DNA from: Chitinophagales bacterium
GTDB lineage: Bacteria > Bacteroidota > Bacteroidia > Chitinophagales > CAIOSU01
NCBI GenBank assembly: GCA_040877935.1
Contig: JBBDNB010000019.1
Location: forward strand, 1-64,000
Reading direction: 5' to 3'
Length of the DNA: 64,000 nt
Below, in pieces: positions 18,622-26,912 of this stretch. Position numbers and translations under genes: made by a program. The notes beneath the pieces were generated by a model. That model made no database searches and was not told where the DNA came from. It was given only the letters and a program-made list of their open reading frames with translations. Numbering within the stretch: the first letter of the stretch is position 1; every line of letters starts with the position of its first letter.

Positions 18622-18918
18622 TTAAACATTCTCACACTGACTTACAGTATCTTTAATGGTATCGTTGTTAACGCTGTACCAGATGGTTTTTCCTTCACGA
18701 GTAGTGTTTACAAAACCTTCTTTTCGCAAGATAGCCAAATGTTGAGATGCAACACTTTGCTCAATACGCAGTTTTACATAAATTTCAGTAACATTCATGC
18801 GGTTACCGTTTTCTTTGATTTTGGTTAAAATATCCTGTCTTAAAGGATGTAGCAAAGCTCTGATTTTTGCTTTTGCTTGTTTTAACACTTCATTTTCTTT
18901 TGTTGTTAAGTAGTTCAT
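18622..18918 (-). CDS. ArsR-family winged-helix transcriptional regulator
   Basis: 98-residue cytoplasmic DNA-binding protein. It has the ArsR core: ALLHPLRQDILTKI, a recognition helix in EQSVASQHLAILRKEGFV, and a wing with REGKTIWYSVN. The Cys-rich ELCVCDL motif of metal sensors is absent; the only Cys is near the C-terminus (SQCENV), so the signal is unknown. Start ATG 18918. Monocistronic, with a symmetric sequence over its own -7 box (18953-18976) that suggests autoregulation. Confidence 0.88.
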   Translation of the reverse strand: MNYLTTKENEVLKQAKAKIRALLHPLRQDILTKIKENGNRMNVTEIYVKLRIEQSVASQHLAILRKEGFVNTTREGKTIWYSVNNDTIKDTVSQCENV

Positions 18919-18952
18919 AACTAAATGGTTTTAATGATTTGTTTTATTACTA

Positions 18953-18976
18953 ACGCAAATGTACGCATTTAGTTTA
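18953..18976 (-). promoter_or_regulatory. Promoter/operator of the ArsR-type gene
   Basis: On the minus strand a TACATTTG -7 box (18956-18963) lies inside an imperfect dyad (AAATG-TACG-CATTT with partly symmetric flanks). A regulator binding here would block its own promoter; the dyad is imperfect and the binding is inferred. Confidence 0.45.
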
Positions 18977-19505
18977 AGAAAAAACATAATAATCGATGAA
19001 CGGCCTTTTTTCAGGGTTAAAAATAGCCATATGTAAGATGTAAAATTTTATGATAATTTGTTAAAGTCTTGTTTACAATATATTATAGGTGATTAAACCT
19101 ATGTTTGTTTCTGTAAGTAGGTGTTTTCCGTTATGTGCTTTTTACAGGGTGTCCAACTATTTTTATAGTGATTTCACATTCTGAATAATTATTCTTTTTC
19201 AACTACAAATGATTAAACAATAGCTTGTTCATAAATTTATTTCATTATCTATTGTGTTGCTTATCAGTATCTTATTATTTTTTAAATGTAAATAGGAAGA
19301 TAACATTAGTGAGAATGTTCATAATAATGAAGAAAATCCGGTAAAAAAAGATAGCTCAGTACTCTTGTTTTATATACAGGTATACTTTTAAAGGGAATAC
19401 AATAATAATGCAGTTCTTTGATATAGACTCGGCAGATACTTGTGGATTTCAAGGATTTTAAAAAAATCACACACCTGGTTATGATCAAAATATTTTATTT
19501 GTGAG

Positions 19506-19638
19506 TACCCTGCTCAGCAATTATCGTTTTAAAGAAAAATGTGTTAAGGCTATTCGGTAGACACGATTTTCAAATTGCTTTACAGAGATGTTCTGTGCCT
19601 TTTGCATGAAAGCTCTTTGTAAACCGAGAATGGCTGTA
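19506..19638. repeat. Imperfect direct repeat, copy A
   Basis: The core, 19516-19638, matches 19989-20111 at roughly 80% by eye, sharing CTTTGTAAACCGAGAATGGC-like and GATGTTCTGTGCCTTTTGCA blocks. TACCCTGCTC stands directly before this copy (19506-19515), while the same ten bases directly follow copy B, as if the units were once tandem. The minus strand of both copies can be read as a peptide ending THFSLKR then stop, but this copy has a frame break. Confidence 0.75.
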
Positions 19639-19689
19639 GTTAAAATGGTATTAGAAGCAAAAAGTATTAGCAGTACTTTTGAAGAACTC

Positions 19690-19709
19690 CAATGGGTCAT
19701 GACCCATTG
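19690..19709. repeat. 20-bp perfect palindrome, copy 1
   Basis: CAATGGGTCATGACCCATTG is its own reverse complement and occurs again at 55810-55829 in another intergenic region. Could be a regulator or nucleoid-protein site, or the tip of a dispersed repeat. Confidence 0.85.
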
Positions 19710-19815
19710 AAAAAGCAGAACGAAAGCCCAAGCAGAGATGTCATCTTTATTGGAAAGATGTCGTCTCTTGCGCTAAACCGGTTCAATTTTAAACCTTGGT
19801 TTTGTGTATAATATG

Positions 19816-19872
19816 CGATCCCTCCGGGATCGGGCGGTGGTGGGGATCCTTTTTTATAAACATCCGATCCCC
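19816..19872. repeat. Pair of GATCCC hairpins
   Basis: CGATCCC (19816-19822) pairs with GGGATCG (19826-19832) across a three-base loop. GGGGATC (19842-19848) pairs with GATCCCC (19866-19872) across 17 bases. Looks like REP-type intergenic structure; no coding function. Confidence 0.6.
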
Positions 19873-19988
19873 CTAGGATCAATTGGCTTTGGTTGAAGAG
19901 TTGTCCATTGATTTTTTAATGTTTTCCTTGCCCTATACCGAATTGGATATGCAGCGATGGCAATGCCCCAGCGGGGTCTTACTTTTTG

Positions 19989-20120
19989 CAGCAATCATCG
20001 CTTTAAAGAAAAATGCGTTACAGCCCTGCGGCAAGCAAGATCTTTAAATTGCTTTACGAGATGTTCTGTGCCTTTTGCATAAAAATTCCTTGTAAACCGA
20101 GAATGGCTGTACCCTGCTCG
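19989..20120. repeat. Imperfect direct repeat, copy B
   Basis: The 19989-20111 core matches copy A. On the minus strand this copy reads without interruption as a peptide containing YSHSRFTRNFYAKGTEHL and ending AVTHFSLKR before a stop. The ten bases TACCCTGCTC end it at 20111-20120, the same ten bases that precede copy A. Confidence 0.75.
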
Positions 20121-20163
20121 TAAAGTCAGCTGCACCAAATTGTAAAGTTTCAGGTTTTGTTTA

Positions 20164-20949
20164 TCAATGCTTATTGAGCAATTGGAGCAAAGATTTTTCG
20201 CTGCAATTAAATTCGGGAATACCTCCAATCAACTCGCTTATGGTTGGCATAATACGTTCAGAACTGATAGAGACATCTAATTTTGTACCTGCTTCGATTA
20301 TTCCATCGGCCTGGATCAGCAGTAAACCATTGTTATTGTCACTAATATTGCTTGAAGAACTGATGACAATAGCTGCAGAATTGTAAAGTCGCGATTCGAT
20401 TAAACCTTTGAAAAGGCCTGAAAGCATTACGTCCAATTCTTCTACGGCAAATTGATAGGCCTCTGATTTTACATTACCTTCTTTTTTAAAGGCATTTTGC
20501 ACACCTGAGTAATTTATAAAAAGAAAATTTGGTCTTTCATCGCGCAAGTATTCATAAGCCAATTCAGTAATTTCTACATCGCTGCTTCCTTTTTTTACAA
20601 AATCAAGACCAGATAACTGCTTGATTAATTTTTTGTCGCTGCTGAATGCTGCTGTTTTTGCATCTGGATTGTTTTTCTCCAGTGCCTGCATAATGTTTTC
20701 ACCGTTGCAGGAAAACAACATTGCCTGGTAGTGATCTTTGTTTTCCGGGTTTATTACCTGATAATTTACCAAGCCTTTAGATGCTGTGAATTTTATATTC
20801 GGGCAATTGGCGTCAAGCAATCCCTCGTTTGAAAGATCAGGAATATTAATCCAAAGGATATGATTGACAAACTTTTGTTTCTGCTTATCTTCCTGTGCTG
20901 TGAGCAAGAAATAAAAAACCGATAATAAAAAGAATAAGAATAAGCGCAT
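20164..20949 (-). CDS. Degenerate alkaline-phosphatase-superfamily protein (probable pseudoenzyme)
   Basis: 261-residue exported protein: signal peptide (MRLFLFFLLSVFYFLLTA) then a shortened domain with the sequence rhythm of type I phosphodiesterase/alkaline phosphatase proteins. Matching blocks are SDVEITELAYEYLRDERPNFLFINYSG, AYQFAVEELDVMLSGLFKGL, YNSAAIVISSSS and RIMPTISELIGGIP. In active family members these positions carry metal ligands (D-x2-GH, TSDHGG, DVMPT); here they read GVQNAFKKEG, ISSSSN and ERIMPT. Every ligand I can align is replaced, so catalysis is unlikely. It may be a structural or binding protein. Fold assignment is inference from motif order. Divergent from aat. Confidence 0.6.
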   Translation of the reverse strand: MRLFLFFLLSVFYFLLTAQEDKQKQKFVNHILWINIPDLSNEGLLDANCPNIKFTASKGLVNYQVINPENKDHYQAMLFSCNGENIMQALEKNNPDAKTAAFSSDKKLIKQLSGLDFVKKGSSDVEITELAYEYLRDERPNFLFINYSGVQNAFKKEGNVKSEAYQFAVEELDVMLSGLFKGLIESRLYNSAAIVISSSSNISDNNNGLLLIQADGIIEAGTKLDVSISSERIMPTISELIGGIPEFNCSEKSLLQLLNKH

Positions 20950-20963
20950 TAATTATTTTTTTG

Positions 20964-20971
20964 CAAAAGTA
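20964..20971 (-). promoter_or_regulatory. Candidate -7 box of the phosphatase-fold gene
   Basis: Reads TACTTTTG on the minus strand, matching TAnnTTTG, 15 bases upstream of the start at 20949. No convincing -33 element. Confidence 0.4.
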
Positions 20972-21045
20972 CTCATTGCTGCTTATAATGCGTGCTTAAT
21001 TCGAGTTATTGTATTTCTAATGCAATAATTGAAATTTTACTGTAA

Positions 21046-21741
21046 ATGAAAAAGATCAAATTGCCTCAATTTCCCCACCCTGATAATGCCAATGAGTATG
21101 GGCTATTGGCTATTGGAGGTGATTTGAGTATGGAGCGTTTGTTGGCAGCATACAGCCAGGGGATTTTCCCCTGGTATAGTCCCGGTGAACCTATTTTATG
21201 GCACTCTCCCGATCCGAGAATGTTGCTTTTTCCTGAAAATTTGAATGTTTCAAAAAGCATGAGGCGGGTATTTAACCAAAATAAATTTACTTTTACCAGC
21301 GATAAGGCATTTGAAGCAGTGATAAAAGCTTGTAGTGAAATCCCCAGGTCGGGGCAGGAGGGGACCTGGATTACACAAGAAATGATGGAAGCCTATATTT
21401 CGCTTCACAAAGCAGGTTTTGCCCACTCAGTAGAAGTTTGGTCAGCGGAAAATAAATTGGTAGGTGGTATATATGGGGTTTCAATTGGAAAAGCATTTTT
21501 TGGAGAGTCTATGTTTAGTAAAGTTTCAAATGCTTCCAAAGCAGCACTTATAAAATTGACACAAGCCCTCCAAGTACAGGGCTTTGATTTTGTCGATTGC
21601 CAAGTGTATACCGAACATCTTGAAAGTATGGGGGCACAATTATATCCAAGGACATTTTTTTTAGAAAAATTAAGTGATTCTATCAAGAAACCCGGTTTGA
21701 ATGTAGAGAAGTGGGCAGATTTGTTTGCTGAAAATCAATAA
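21046..21741 (+). CDS. aat: Leucyl/phenylalanyl-tRNA--protein transferase
   Basis: 231-residue cytoplasmic enzyme of the N-end rule pathway: it adds Leu or Phe from aminoacyl-tRNA to proteins with N-terminal Arg or Lys, marking them for ClpAP. Family blocks are all present: FPHPDNANEYGLLAIGGDLS, LLAAYSQGIFPWYSPGEPILWHSPDPR, GTWITQEMMEAY, VGGIYGVSIGKAFFGESMFS and DCQVYTEHLESMGA. Usual length for the family. ATG 21046; divergent from the gene ending at 20164. Confidence 0.96.
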   Translation: MKKIKLPQFPHPDNANEYGLLAIGGDLSMERLLAAYSQGIFPWYSPGEPILWHSPDPRMLLFPENLNVSKSMRRVFNQNKFTFTSDKAFEAVIKACSEIPRSGQEGTWITQEMMEAYISLHKAGFAHSVEVWSAENKLVGGIYGVSIGKAFFGESMFSKVSNASKAALIKLTQALQVQGFDFVDCQVYTEHLESMGAQLYPRTFFLEKLSDSIKKPGLNVEKWADLFAENQ

Positions 21742-21848
21742 ATTTTTATTTAAAATTTATTGTAAAATTTAAAAAACTATTCCTTTGAAAGCTTAAAAAT
21801 GTGTATTTTAAACAGAGAATAAGTAGCTTAATCAACTGATTTGAAATT

Positions 21849-22064
21849 ATGGAAACTGTACTCTTACAAATAAATAGTATAAAGGCATACAAGCTTCTGA
21901 AGAATTTGGAAGACCTTCAATTAATTAAGGTGTTGAAAAAAAGTAATCAGTCCGGGAAGAAATTGTCTGATAAATATGCTGGGAAATTACCTTCTGATAT
22001 AGCAGATGAGCTTCAAAATCATGTAACTAAAAGTCGTGAAGAATGGGGCAAACCAGGTACTTAG
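21849..22064 (+). CDS. Probable VapB-type antitoxin
   Basis: 71-residue protein, positively and negatively charged, directly upstream of a PIN-domain toxin and overlapping it by 22 bases. The N-terminus (ETVLLQINSIKAYKLLKNLEDL) is probably helical; the tail DELQNHVTKSREEWGKPGT is the flexible part that usually wraps the toxin. I do not see a clear AbrB or RHH motif, so it is identified mainly by position. Likely represses its own operon with the toxin. Confidence 0.65.
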   Translation: METVLLQINSIKAYKLLKNLEDLQLIKVLKKSNQSGKKLSDKYAGKLPSDIADELQNHVTKSREEWGKPGT

Positions 22065-22432
22065 TTGATTCTAATGCAGTTATTGATTATTTAGGCAAGA
22101 AATTATCAGCTTCGGGTATGGATTTTATGGACAGTATTATTAATGCTGTGCCAAATGTATCTGTGATTTCAAAAATTGAAGTACTTGGTTATAATGCGCC
22201 AAGAGAACATTATAAATTGCTTTCAGAGTTTATGGCTGACTCAACTGTAATGGATTTGACTGATAATATAGTTGATAAAACCATTGAGATTCGTAAACAG
22301 CATAAGACAAAATTACCTGATGCTATTATTGCTTCAACTGCAATTGTCTATGGTTTAGATTTAATTTCTCGAAATACTTCTGATTTTAAAGACATCAAAG
22401 AGTTAACAATAATTGATCCACACAGTTTATAA
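22043..22432 (+). CDS. vapC: PIN-domain toxin, VapC family
   Basis: 129-residue PIN ribonuclease. The four acidic residues are present: Asp9 (YLVDSNAVIDYL), Glu46 (SKIEVLGY), Asp93 (KLPDAIIASTA) and Asp114 (SRNTSDF). Typical VapC targets are initiator or other tRNAs or rRNA; the target here is unknown. Overlaps the antitoxin gene. Together they form a small TA module between aat and a DUF2147 gene. Confidence 0.9.
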   Translation: MGQTRYLVDSNAVIDYLGKKLSASGMDFMDSIINAVPNVSVISKIEVLGYNAPREHYKLLSEFMADSTVMDLTDNIVDKTIEIRKQHKTKLPDAIIASTAIVYGLDLISRNTSDFKDIKELTIIDPHSL

Positions 22433-22512
22433 TGAAGATTACGCTTATTTCCCTGCAAAGCATTGTATATGCAAATAAATATTTTTTACAAAAAAACAAC
22501 TAAATAATAACT

Positions 22513-22953
22513 ATGTATTTGAAACATTTAATTATACTATCTATTGCCTTTATATCAACTATTTCTGTTTTTGCTCAAAATGAATCTGTAAAAGGAGAGT
22601 GGTACACTGCTGATAAAGAAGCTAAAATCAAAATATACGAATGCGATAATGATGAAATCTGCGGCAAGGTAGTTTGGTTGAAAGAACCCAATGAAGAAGA
22701 CGGTTCACCCAAAAAAGATGTTAATAATCCAGATGAAGATAAGCATGACAATCCTATTTTGGGCATGGATTTGCTGAAAGGATTTGAAAAAACTGATGAT
22801 AAACTTTGGGAAAACGGAACCATTTACGACCCCAACAATGGCAAGACCTACAAATGCAAACTAACACTTGTAGAAGAAGATTTACTTGAAGTAAGAGGCT
22901 TTATTGGTTTTTCGTTTTTGGGTAGAACTGAAGAGTGGACCAGGGCAGAATAA
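22513..22953 (+). CDS. Exported DUF2147 family protein
   Basis: 146 residues with a signal peptide (MYLKHLIILSIAFISTISVFA) and one DUF2147 domain: GEWYTADKEAKIKIYECD, EICGKVVWLKEPN, NPILGMDLLKGF, WENGTIYDPNNGKTYKCKL and EVRGFIGFSFLGRTEEWTR. Family members are small periplasmic or outer-membrane beta-barrel-like lipid or ligand binders of unsettled function. Converges with the polyprenyl synthase gene (7 bp apart). Confidence 0.9.
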   Translation: MYLKHLIILSIAFISTISVFAQNESVKGEWYTADKEAKIKIYECDNDEICGKVVWLKEPNEEDGSPKKDVNNPDEDKHDNPILGMDLLKGFEKTDDKLWENGTIYDPNNGKTYKCKLTLVEEDLLEVRGFIGFSFLGRTEEWTRAE

Positions 22954-22960
22954 TTTCAGA

Positions 22961-23926
22961 TCAAATCACCCTTTTAATCAACAACTGATTCAGTGATTCC
23001 AGGAAATTTTTCTTGGAGTCTGTACTTTTGATTGCTGAAAGGATTTCCCCTGATTTTGTAAAATAATTGTCTTTCAAAGACTGAGCATAGCTCCGGGCTC
23101 CGTATTTTTCAAAAAGATTTTTAATGGCTTTGATTTTTGCCTTGCTTTCTTTTTTATTTCCAGACAGGCTCAACAATTGTGCTTTATCTTCAGCAGATGC
23201 ATTTTTAAGGGTATGGATAAACAAGATGGTTTTTTTATCATTTAAAATATCACCGCCAATTGTTTTGCCGAAGTTGTCCTTGCCAAAACTGTCCAGCAAA
23301 TCATCTTGTATTTGAAAAGCCATGCCCATATTGATTCCCAGTTCATAAAGTAATTTTTGTTGTTCAGTGCTTGCCTGGGCGCATATACCGCCCAATTTAA
23401 GGCTGCAACCCATCAGTACAGCAGTTTTTAACTCAATCATTTCCAGGTAATCATTCTCCTCAACATCATTGTTGTTTTCAAAACTCATATCCAGCATTTG
23501 CCCTTCACAAACTTCCACTGCTGTCTTATTAAAGAGCCTAAAAGCTTTTACCATATTCTTTTCCGGTAGTTTTTCTATCTCTTGATACGCTTTAATTAAC
23601 ATAGTGTCACCGGAAAGAATGGCAAGATTTGAACCATACTTTTTAGGTACAGAATCTTTTCCTCTGCGCAGTGGTGCTGCATCCATAATATCATCATGCA
23701 TGAGTGTGAAATTGTGAAACACCTCTACGGCATGGGCTGCGGGACAAGCCGCTGTTATATCACCATCAAAAAGATCGCAGGCCGCAAGTACCAATACCGG
23801 ACGAATTCTTTTACCCCCTAAGCCCAGGATGTATTCTATTGGCTGATATAGCTTTTCGGGCTTTTTCAAAAATGAACTCGCTCCGAGGTAGGATTGATAG
23901 TATTCAAAATAATCCTGGTATTCCAT
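22961..23926 (-). CDS. Polyprenyl (farnesyl/geranylgeranyl) diphosphate synthase
   Basis: Cytoplasmic trans-isoprenyl diphosphate synthase of 321 residues making prenyl chains for quinones, carotenoids or lipid carriers. Has GGKRIRPVL, the first Asp-rich motif DDIMD (78-82), the following RRG, and the second motif QIQDDLLD with FGKTIGGDI and KKT. Product length is not decided by inspection. Start put at ATG 23926; an in-frame GTG at 23977 would add 17 residues of low similarity. Confidence 0.92.
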   Translation of the reverse strand: MEYQDYFEYYQSYLGASSFLKKPEKLYQPIEYILGLGGKRIRPVLVLAACDLFDGDITAACPAAHAVEVFHNFTLMHDDIMDAAPLRRGKDSVPKKYGSNLAILSGDTMLIKAYQEIEKLPEKNMVKAFRLFNKTAVEVCEGQMLDMSFENNNDVEENDYLEMIELKTAVLMGCSLKLGGICAQASTEQQKLLYELGINMGMAFQIQDDLLDSFGKDNFGKTIGGDILNDKKTILFIHTLKNASAEDKAQLLSLSGNKKESKAKIKAIKNLFEKYGARSYAQSLKDNYFTKSGEILSAIKSTDSKKNFLESLNQLLIKRVI

Positions 23927-24182
23927 GTAATTAATTTTCAGCGAATTTAAAGGATTGTTATTAATCAGCTCCGACACAAGATGATGATTTGAAAGTTTTT
24001 TGAGTTTTATAGCTCAAATGAATTAAAAATTGGGTAATAATTGCTGCTTGTAATCAGTTTTTATTTTTAAAATTTTTCAAGGAGCGCCTAAATTAACAAT
24101 ACCAATGATGTTTTACAATGTTGAATTGGCGCAAATTGCAGATGTCGGAATAATCAAAAATTCGAAATGAAAATTAATTGCC

Positions 24183-24190
24183 TACATTTG
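24183..24190 (+). promoter_or_regulatory. Candidate -7 box of the receiver-protein gene
   Basis: TACATTTG matches TAnnTTTG, 32 bases before the ATG at 24223. Supports that start rather than an upstream in-frame alternative. Confidence 0.4.
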
Positions 24191-24222
24191 ATTATCGCAT
24201 TTTATTCAAAATAAAGAAAAGT

Positions 24223-24669
24223 ATGTTGGGAAAAGGGCTTTTGGATATATTGATAATTGAAGACAATTCAGGGGATATTGTATTGACCAGGGAAGCTTTT
24301 GAAGAAGTGGGTTTGTCTGAACGGGTACATATTGCCAAAGATGGTGAAGATGCCCTGCGTTTTTTGTATCATCAGCCGCCATTTGAGAATGCTCCTGTAC
24401 CCGATATTATTTTGCTGGATTTGAATTTGCCGAAAAAAGATGGCAGGGAAATTCTTCATGAAATTAAGAATGATGAAAAACTAAAGGTTATTCCGGTTAT
24501 AATTTTAACGACATCAAAATCCGAAAAGGATATTTTGAGCTGTTATCGCAGCCATGCCAATTGTTATATTGAAAAACCTGTTGACTTTGATGAGTACATA
24601 AAAATCATCGAAATGATCAAAGACTTTTGGTTAAATCTGGTGAGGTTGCCGGGTGAAAAAAAGAATTAG
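24223..24669 (+). CDS. Single-domain response regulator (Rcp1/CheY-like)
   Basis: 148-residue stand-alone receiver domain without output domain. Acidic pair EDN near residues 13-15, phosphoacceptor Asp66 in DIILLDLNLPKKDG, Thr96/97 in VIILTTSKS, and Lys118 in IEKPVDFDEY. The NxPxKDGxE stretch is typical of the Rcp1 branch, which partners phytochrome-like or hybrid histidine kinases. No kinase gene is adjacent. Its last four bases overlap the end of the convergent RNase R gene. Confidence 0.9.
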   Translation: MLGKGLLDILIIEDNSGDIVLTREAFEEVGLSERVHIAKDGEDALRFLYHQPPFENAPVPDIILLDLNLPKKDGREILHEIKNDEKLKVIPVIILTTSKSEKDILSCYRSHANCYIEKPVDFDEYIKIIEMIKDFWLNLVRLPGEKKN

Positions 24670-26855
24670 TGCTCAATTTCATCTTCCGGCACTGTCTCTA
24701 AATCAATTTGTCTTTTCTCAATATTTGTTCCAACTACTCTAACTTTCAGGTCTTCCCCGATTTGATATTTATCACCGGTTCTTGTGTCTGTAAGGCAAAC
24801 TTTTGATTCATCATATTCCATATCTGAATCACTGAGATCGCGGGCAGATATAAAACCTTCGCATTTGTTTTCCACCAGTTCTACAAATATCCCTCTTTGA
24901 ATCACACCGGAAATTATACCCTCAAAAGATTCGCCAATACGTTCACTGATATATTCTACCTGTTTGTACTTCACTGAATCTCTTTCTGCTTCCATTGCAA
25001 AACGCTCCATCATAGAGCTTTTTTTGCAGAGTTCTTCCAGCTCAATTTTGTCGTATGCCGCTTTCTTTTTTTCTAAAACATTAGTAATGATTCGATGTGC
25101 CAGTACATCGGGATAGCGCCTGATAGGCGAGGTGAAGTGCGAATAATAATCAAAAGCAAGCCCGTAGTGTCCAATATTATTGGTGCTGTATGCAGCTTTT
25201 GACATGGTACGGATGCCAAGTGTTTCGAGTACGTGCTGCTCCTTTTTGCCTTTTATTTTGGCATAAAGTCCGTTCAGCGTGTGGGCTGTTTGTTTTGGAT
25301 CGTCAAATTTCAGATCATAACCGAATTTCTTGGCAAATACCGCAAAATTTTCAAGCTTGGTACTATCGGGCGTGTCGTGAATACGATAAATCATTGGTAC
25401 AGGGTTTTTACCTTTTTCGGGTTTTCCAGCAAATAAGGATACATATTTATTGGTCAGCAGCATAAAATCTTCTATCATGCGGTTGGCATCGCGCATAATT
25501 TTTATTTCTATGCCAATTGGTTTTTTGTTCTCGTCCAGTTTGAATTTTACTTCCTCGCTTGAAAAATCAATGGAACCATTTTCAAAGCGTTTCTTCCTCA
25601 GAATTTTCGCCAGTTGATTGATGGTTTTCACTTCATAGGCAAATCTCTCTTTTTTGTTATTGGTTTCAATTAGCTTTTGCGCATCATCATAAGTAAAGCG
25701 CTGGTCGGAGTAAATAATGGTTCGGCCATACCACACATTTTTCACTTCTGCACGGTCGTTCATTTCAAAAACTACTGAATAGCACAGCTTCTCCTCATTG
25801 GGGCGCAGCGAGCACAGTTCATTGGAAATTTTCTCGGGGAGCATAGGTAAGACCCTGTCAACAAGATATACACTGGTGCAGCGCTCTTGTGCTTCAATGT
25901 CTAAAGGGGTTCCGGGGCGTACATAAAAACTTACATCGGCAATATGCACCCCGATTTTATAATGGCCATTGTCCATTTTCTCAAAAGACAGTGCATCATC
26001 AAAGTCCTGGGCATCATCCGGGTCTATTGTGAAAGTGGTGATATTTCTGAAATCTTCCCGTTTTTCATATTCCTCGGCTGGTATTTTAGTGGGTAGTTTT
26101 TTCAACTGGTCCATTACCGAAGCAGGAAACTCAAGGTTGAACCCGTTTTCAATCAATATAGACTGCATTTCCACTTCATTGTCACCCGCTTTTCCCAGTC
26201 GATTAATTACTTCACCGAGCGGGCTTTTTGTAGGATCATCCCATGAGATCAACTGTACAATTACTTTTTCCCCATCTTTGGCATTCATGATTTTATTCAG
26301 CGGCACAAAGAAATCAGACTGAATTTCTTCTTTATCGGGCACTACAAAAGCAAAACTTTTTGAAAGGTGAATAGTCCCGATAAACTGGTCGGTATGCCGT
26401 TTTACCACTTCCAGGATTTCACCGTCATTTTTTCCGCTTTTGCGCACATTGGTCAGTAGTACTTTCACAATATCCCTGTGAAAAGCCTTGCCGGTCTTTT
26501 GTGGACGCACATAAATATCTTTGTTCAGATCGTCACAAATAATATAAGCTGCTCCACTTCTGGTCATGTCAACCTGCCCAGTATATACATTGGGGTTGTT
26601 CTCGTCTATTTCAGACTTGTCAATTTTTTGCAGGCTTTTATATACATTTTCAGTTTTGATGATTTTCCCGCGTGAGGTCAGAAAATCCAGGCTGGAAAAT
26701 ATTTCCTGAGAACTGTTTTCTCTCAAAAACTGCTTAAGGACCTTGTTTTTATCACGGCCTTTGTCGCCAGATTTCTCGATGAATTTTTGAATTTCTTTAT
26801 TGAGTGCTTTTCTTTTTTCTCCTTTTCCGGAGGATTTCTTTTTATTTTTCGACAT
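24666..26855 (-). CDS. rnr: RNase R, 3'-5' exoribonuclease
   Basis: 729-residue RNase II/VacB family enzyme degrading structured RNA. Order: basic N-terminal region and helix-turn-helix-like part (1-80), cold-shock/OB domains (about 85-225), RNB catalytic domain with TIDPDDAQDFDDALS (276-290, the metal-binding Asp cluster), and C-terminal S1 domain (ISGVIQRGIFVELVEN onward) ending VGTNIEKRQIDLE. ATG 26855. Length agrees with bacterial RNase R. Confidence 0.95.
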   Translation of the reverse strand: MSKNKKKSSGKGEKRKALNKEIQKFIEKSGDKGRDKNKVLKQFLRENSSQEIFSSLDFLTSRGKIIKTENVYKSLQKIDKSEIDENNPNVYTGQVDMTRSGAAYIICDDLNKDIYVRPQKTGKAFHRDIVKVLLTNVRKSGKNDGEILEVVKRHTDQFIGTIHLSKSFAFVVPDKEEIQSDFFVPLNKIMNAKDGEKVIVQLISWDDPTKSPLGEVINRLGKAGDNEVEMQSILIENGFNLEFPASVMDQLKKLPTKIPAEEYEKREDFRNITTFTIDPDDAQDFDDALSFEKMDNGHYKIGVHIADVSFYVRPGTPLDIEAQERCTSVYLVDRVLPMLPEKISNELCSLRPNEEKLCYSVVFEMNDRAEVKNVWYGRTIIYSDQRFTYDDAQKLIETNNKKERFAYEVKTINQLAKILRKKRFENGSIDFSSEEVKFKLDENKKPIGIEIKIMRDANRMIEDFMLLTNKYVSLFAGKPEKGKNPVPMIYRIHDTPDSTKLENFAVFAKKFGYDLKFDDPKQTAHTLNGLYAKIKGKKEQHVLETLGIRTMSKAAYSTNNIGHYGLAFDYYSHFTSPIRRYPDVLAHRIITNVLEKKKAAYDKIELEELCKKSSMMERFAMEAERDSVKYKQVEYISERIGESFEGIISGVIQRGIFVELVENKCEGFISARDLSDSDMEYDESKVCLTDTRTGDKYQIGEDLKVRVVGTNIEKRQIDLETVPEDEIEH

Positions 26856-26912
26856 ATTGTTTTATTAATTCAGTCCTTAAACATGCATTTTTCACCTTCA
26901 TTATATGGTTTT

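Larger units (their letters stand above)
18977..20163. other. Repeat-rich non-coding region of about 1.2 kb
   Basis: No credible gene: open frames here are under 80 codons, lack domain similarity, and overlap repeats. Contents: AT-rich sequence to about 19500 with one small dyad (ATAGGT/ACCTAT, 19085-19102), two copies of a roughly 123-bp imperfect direct repeat, a 20-bp perfect palindrome (19690-19709), and GATCCC-type hairpins (19816-19872). No tRNA or known riboswitch is recognised. It may be the decayed remains of a mobile or repetitive element. Confidence 0.6.

Noticed and set aside
19306-19882. Two short minus-strand frames (60 and 61 codons) in the repeat-rich gap
   Set aside because: No similarity, no ribosome or promoter signal, and they run through hairpins and the palindrome.
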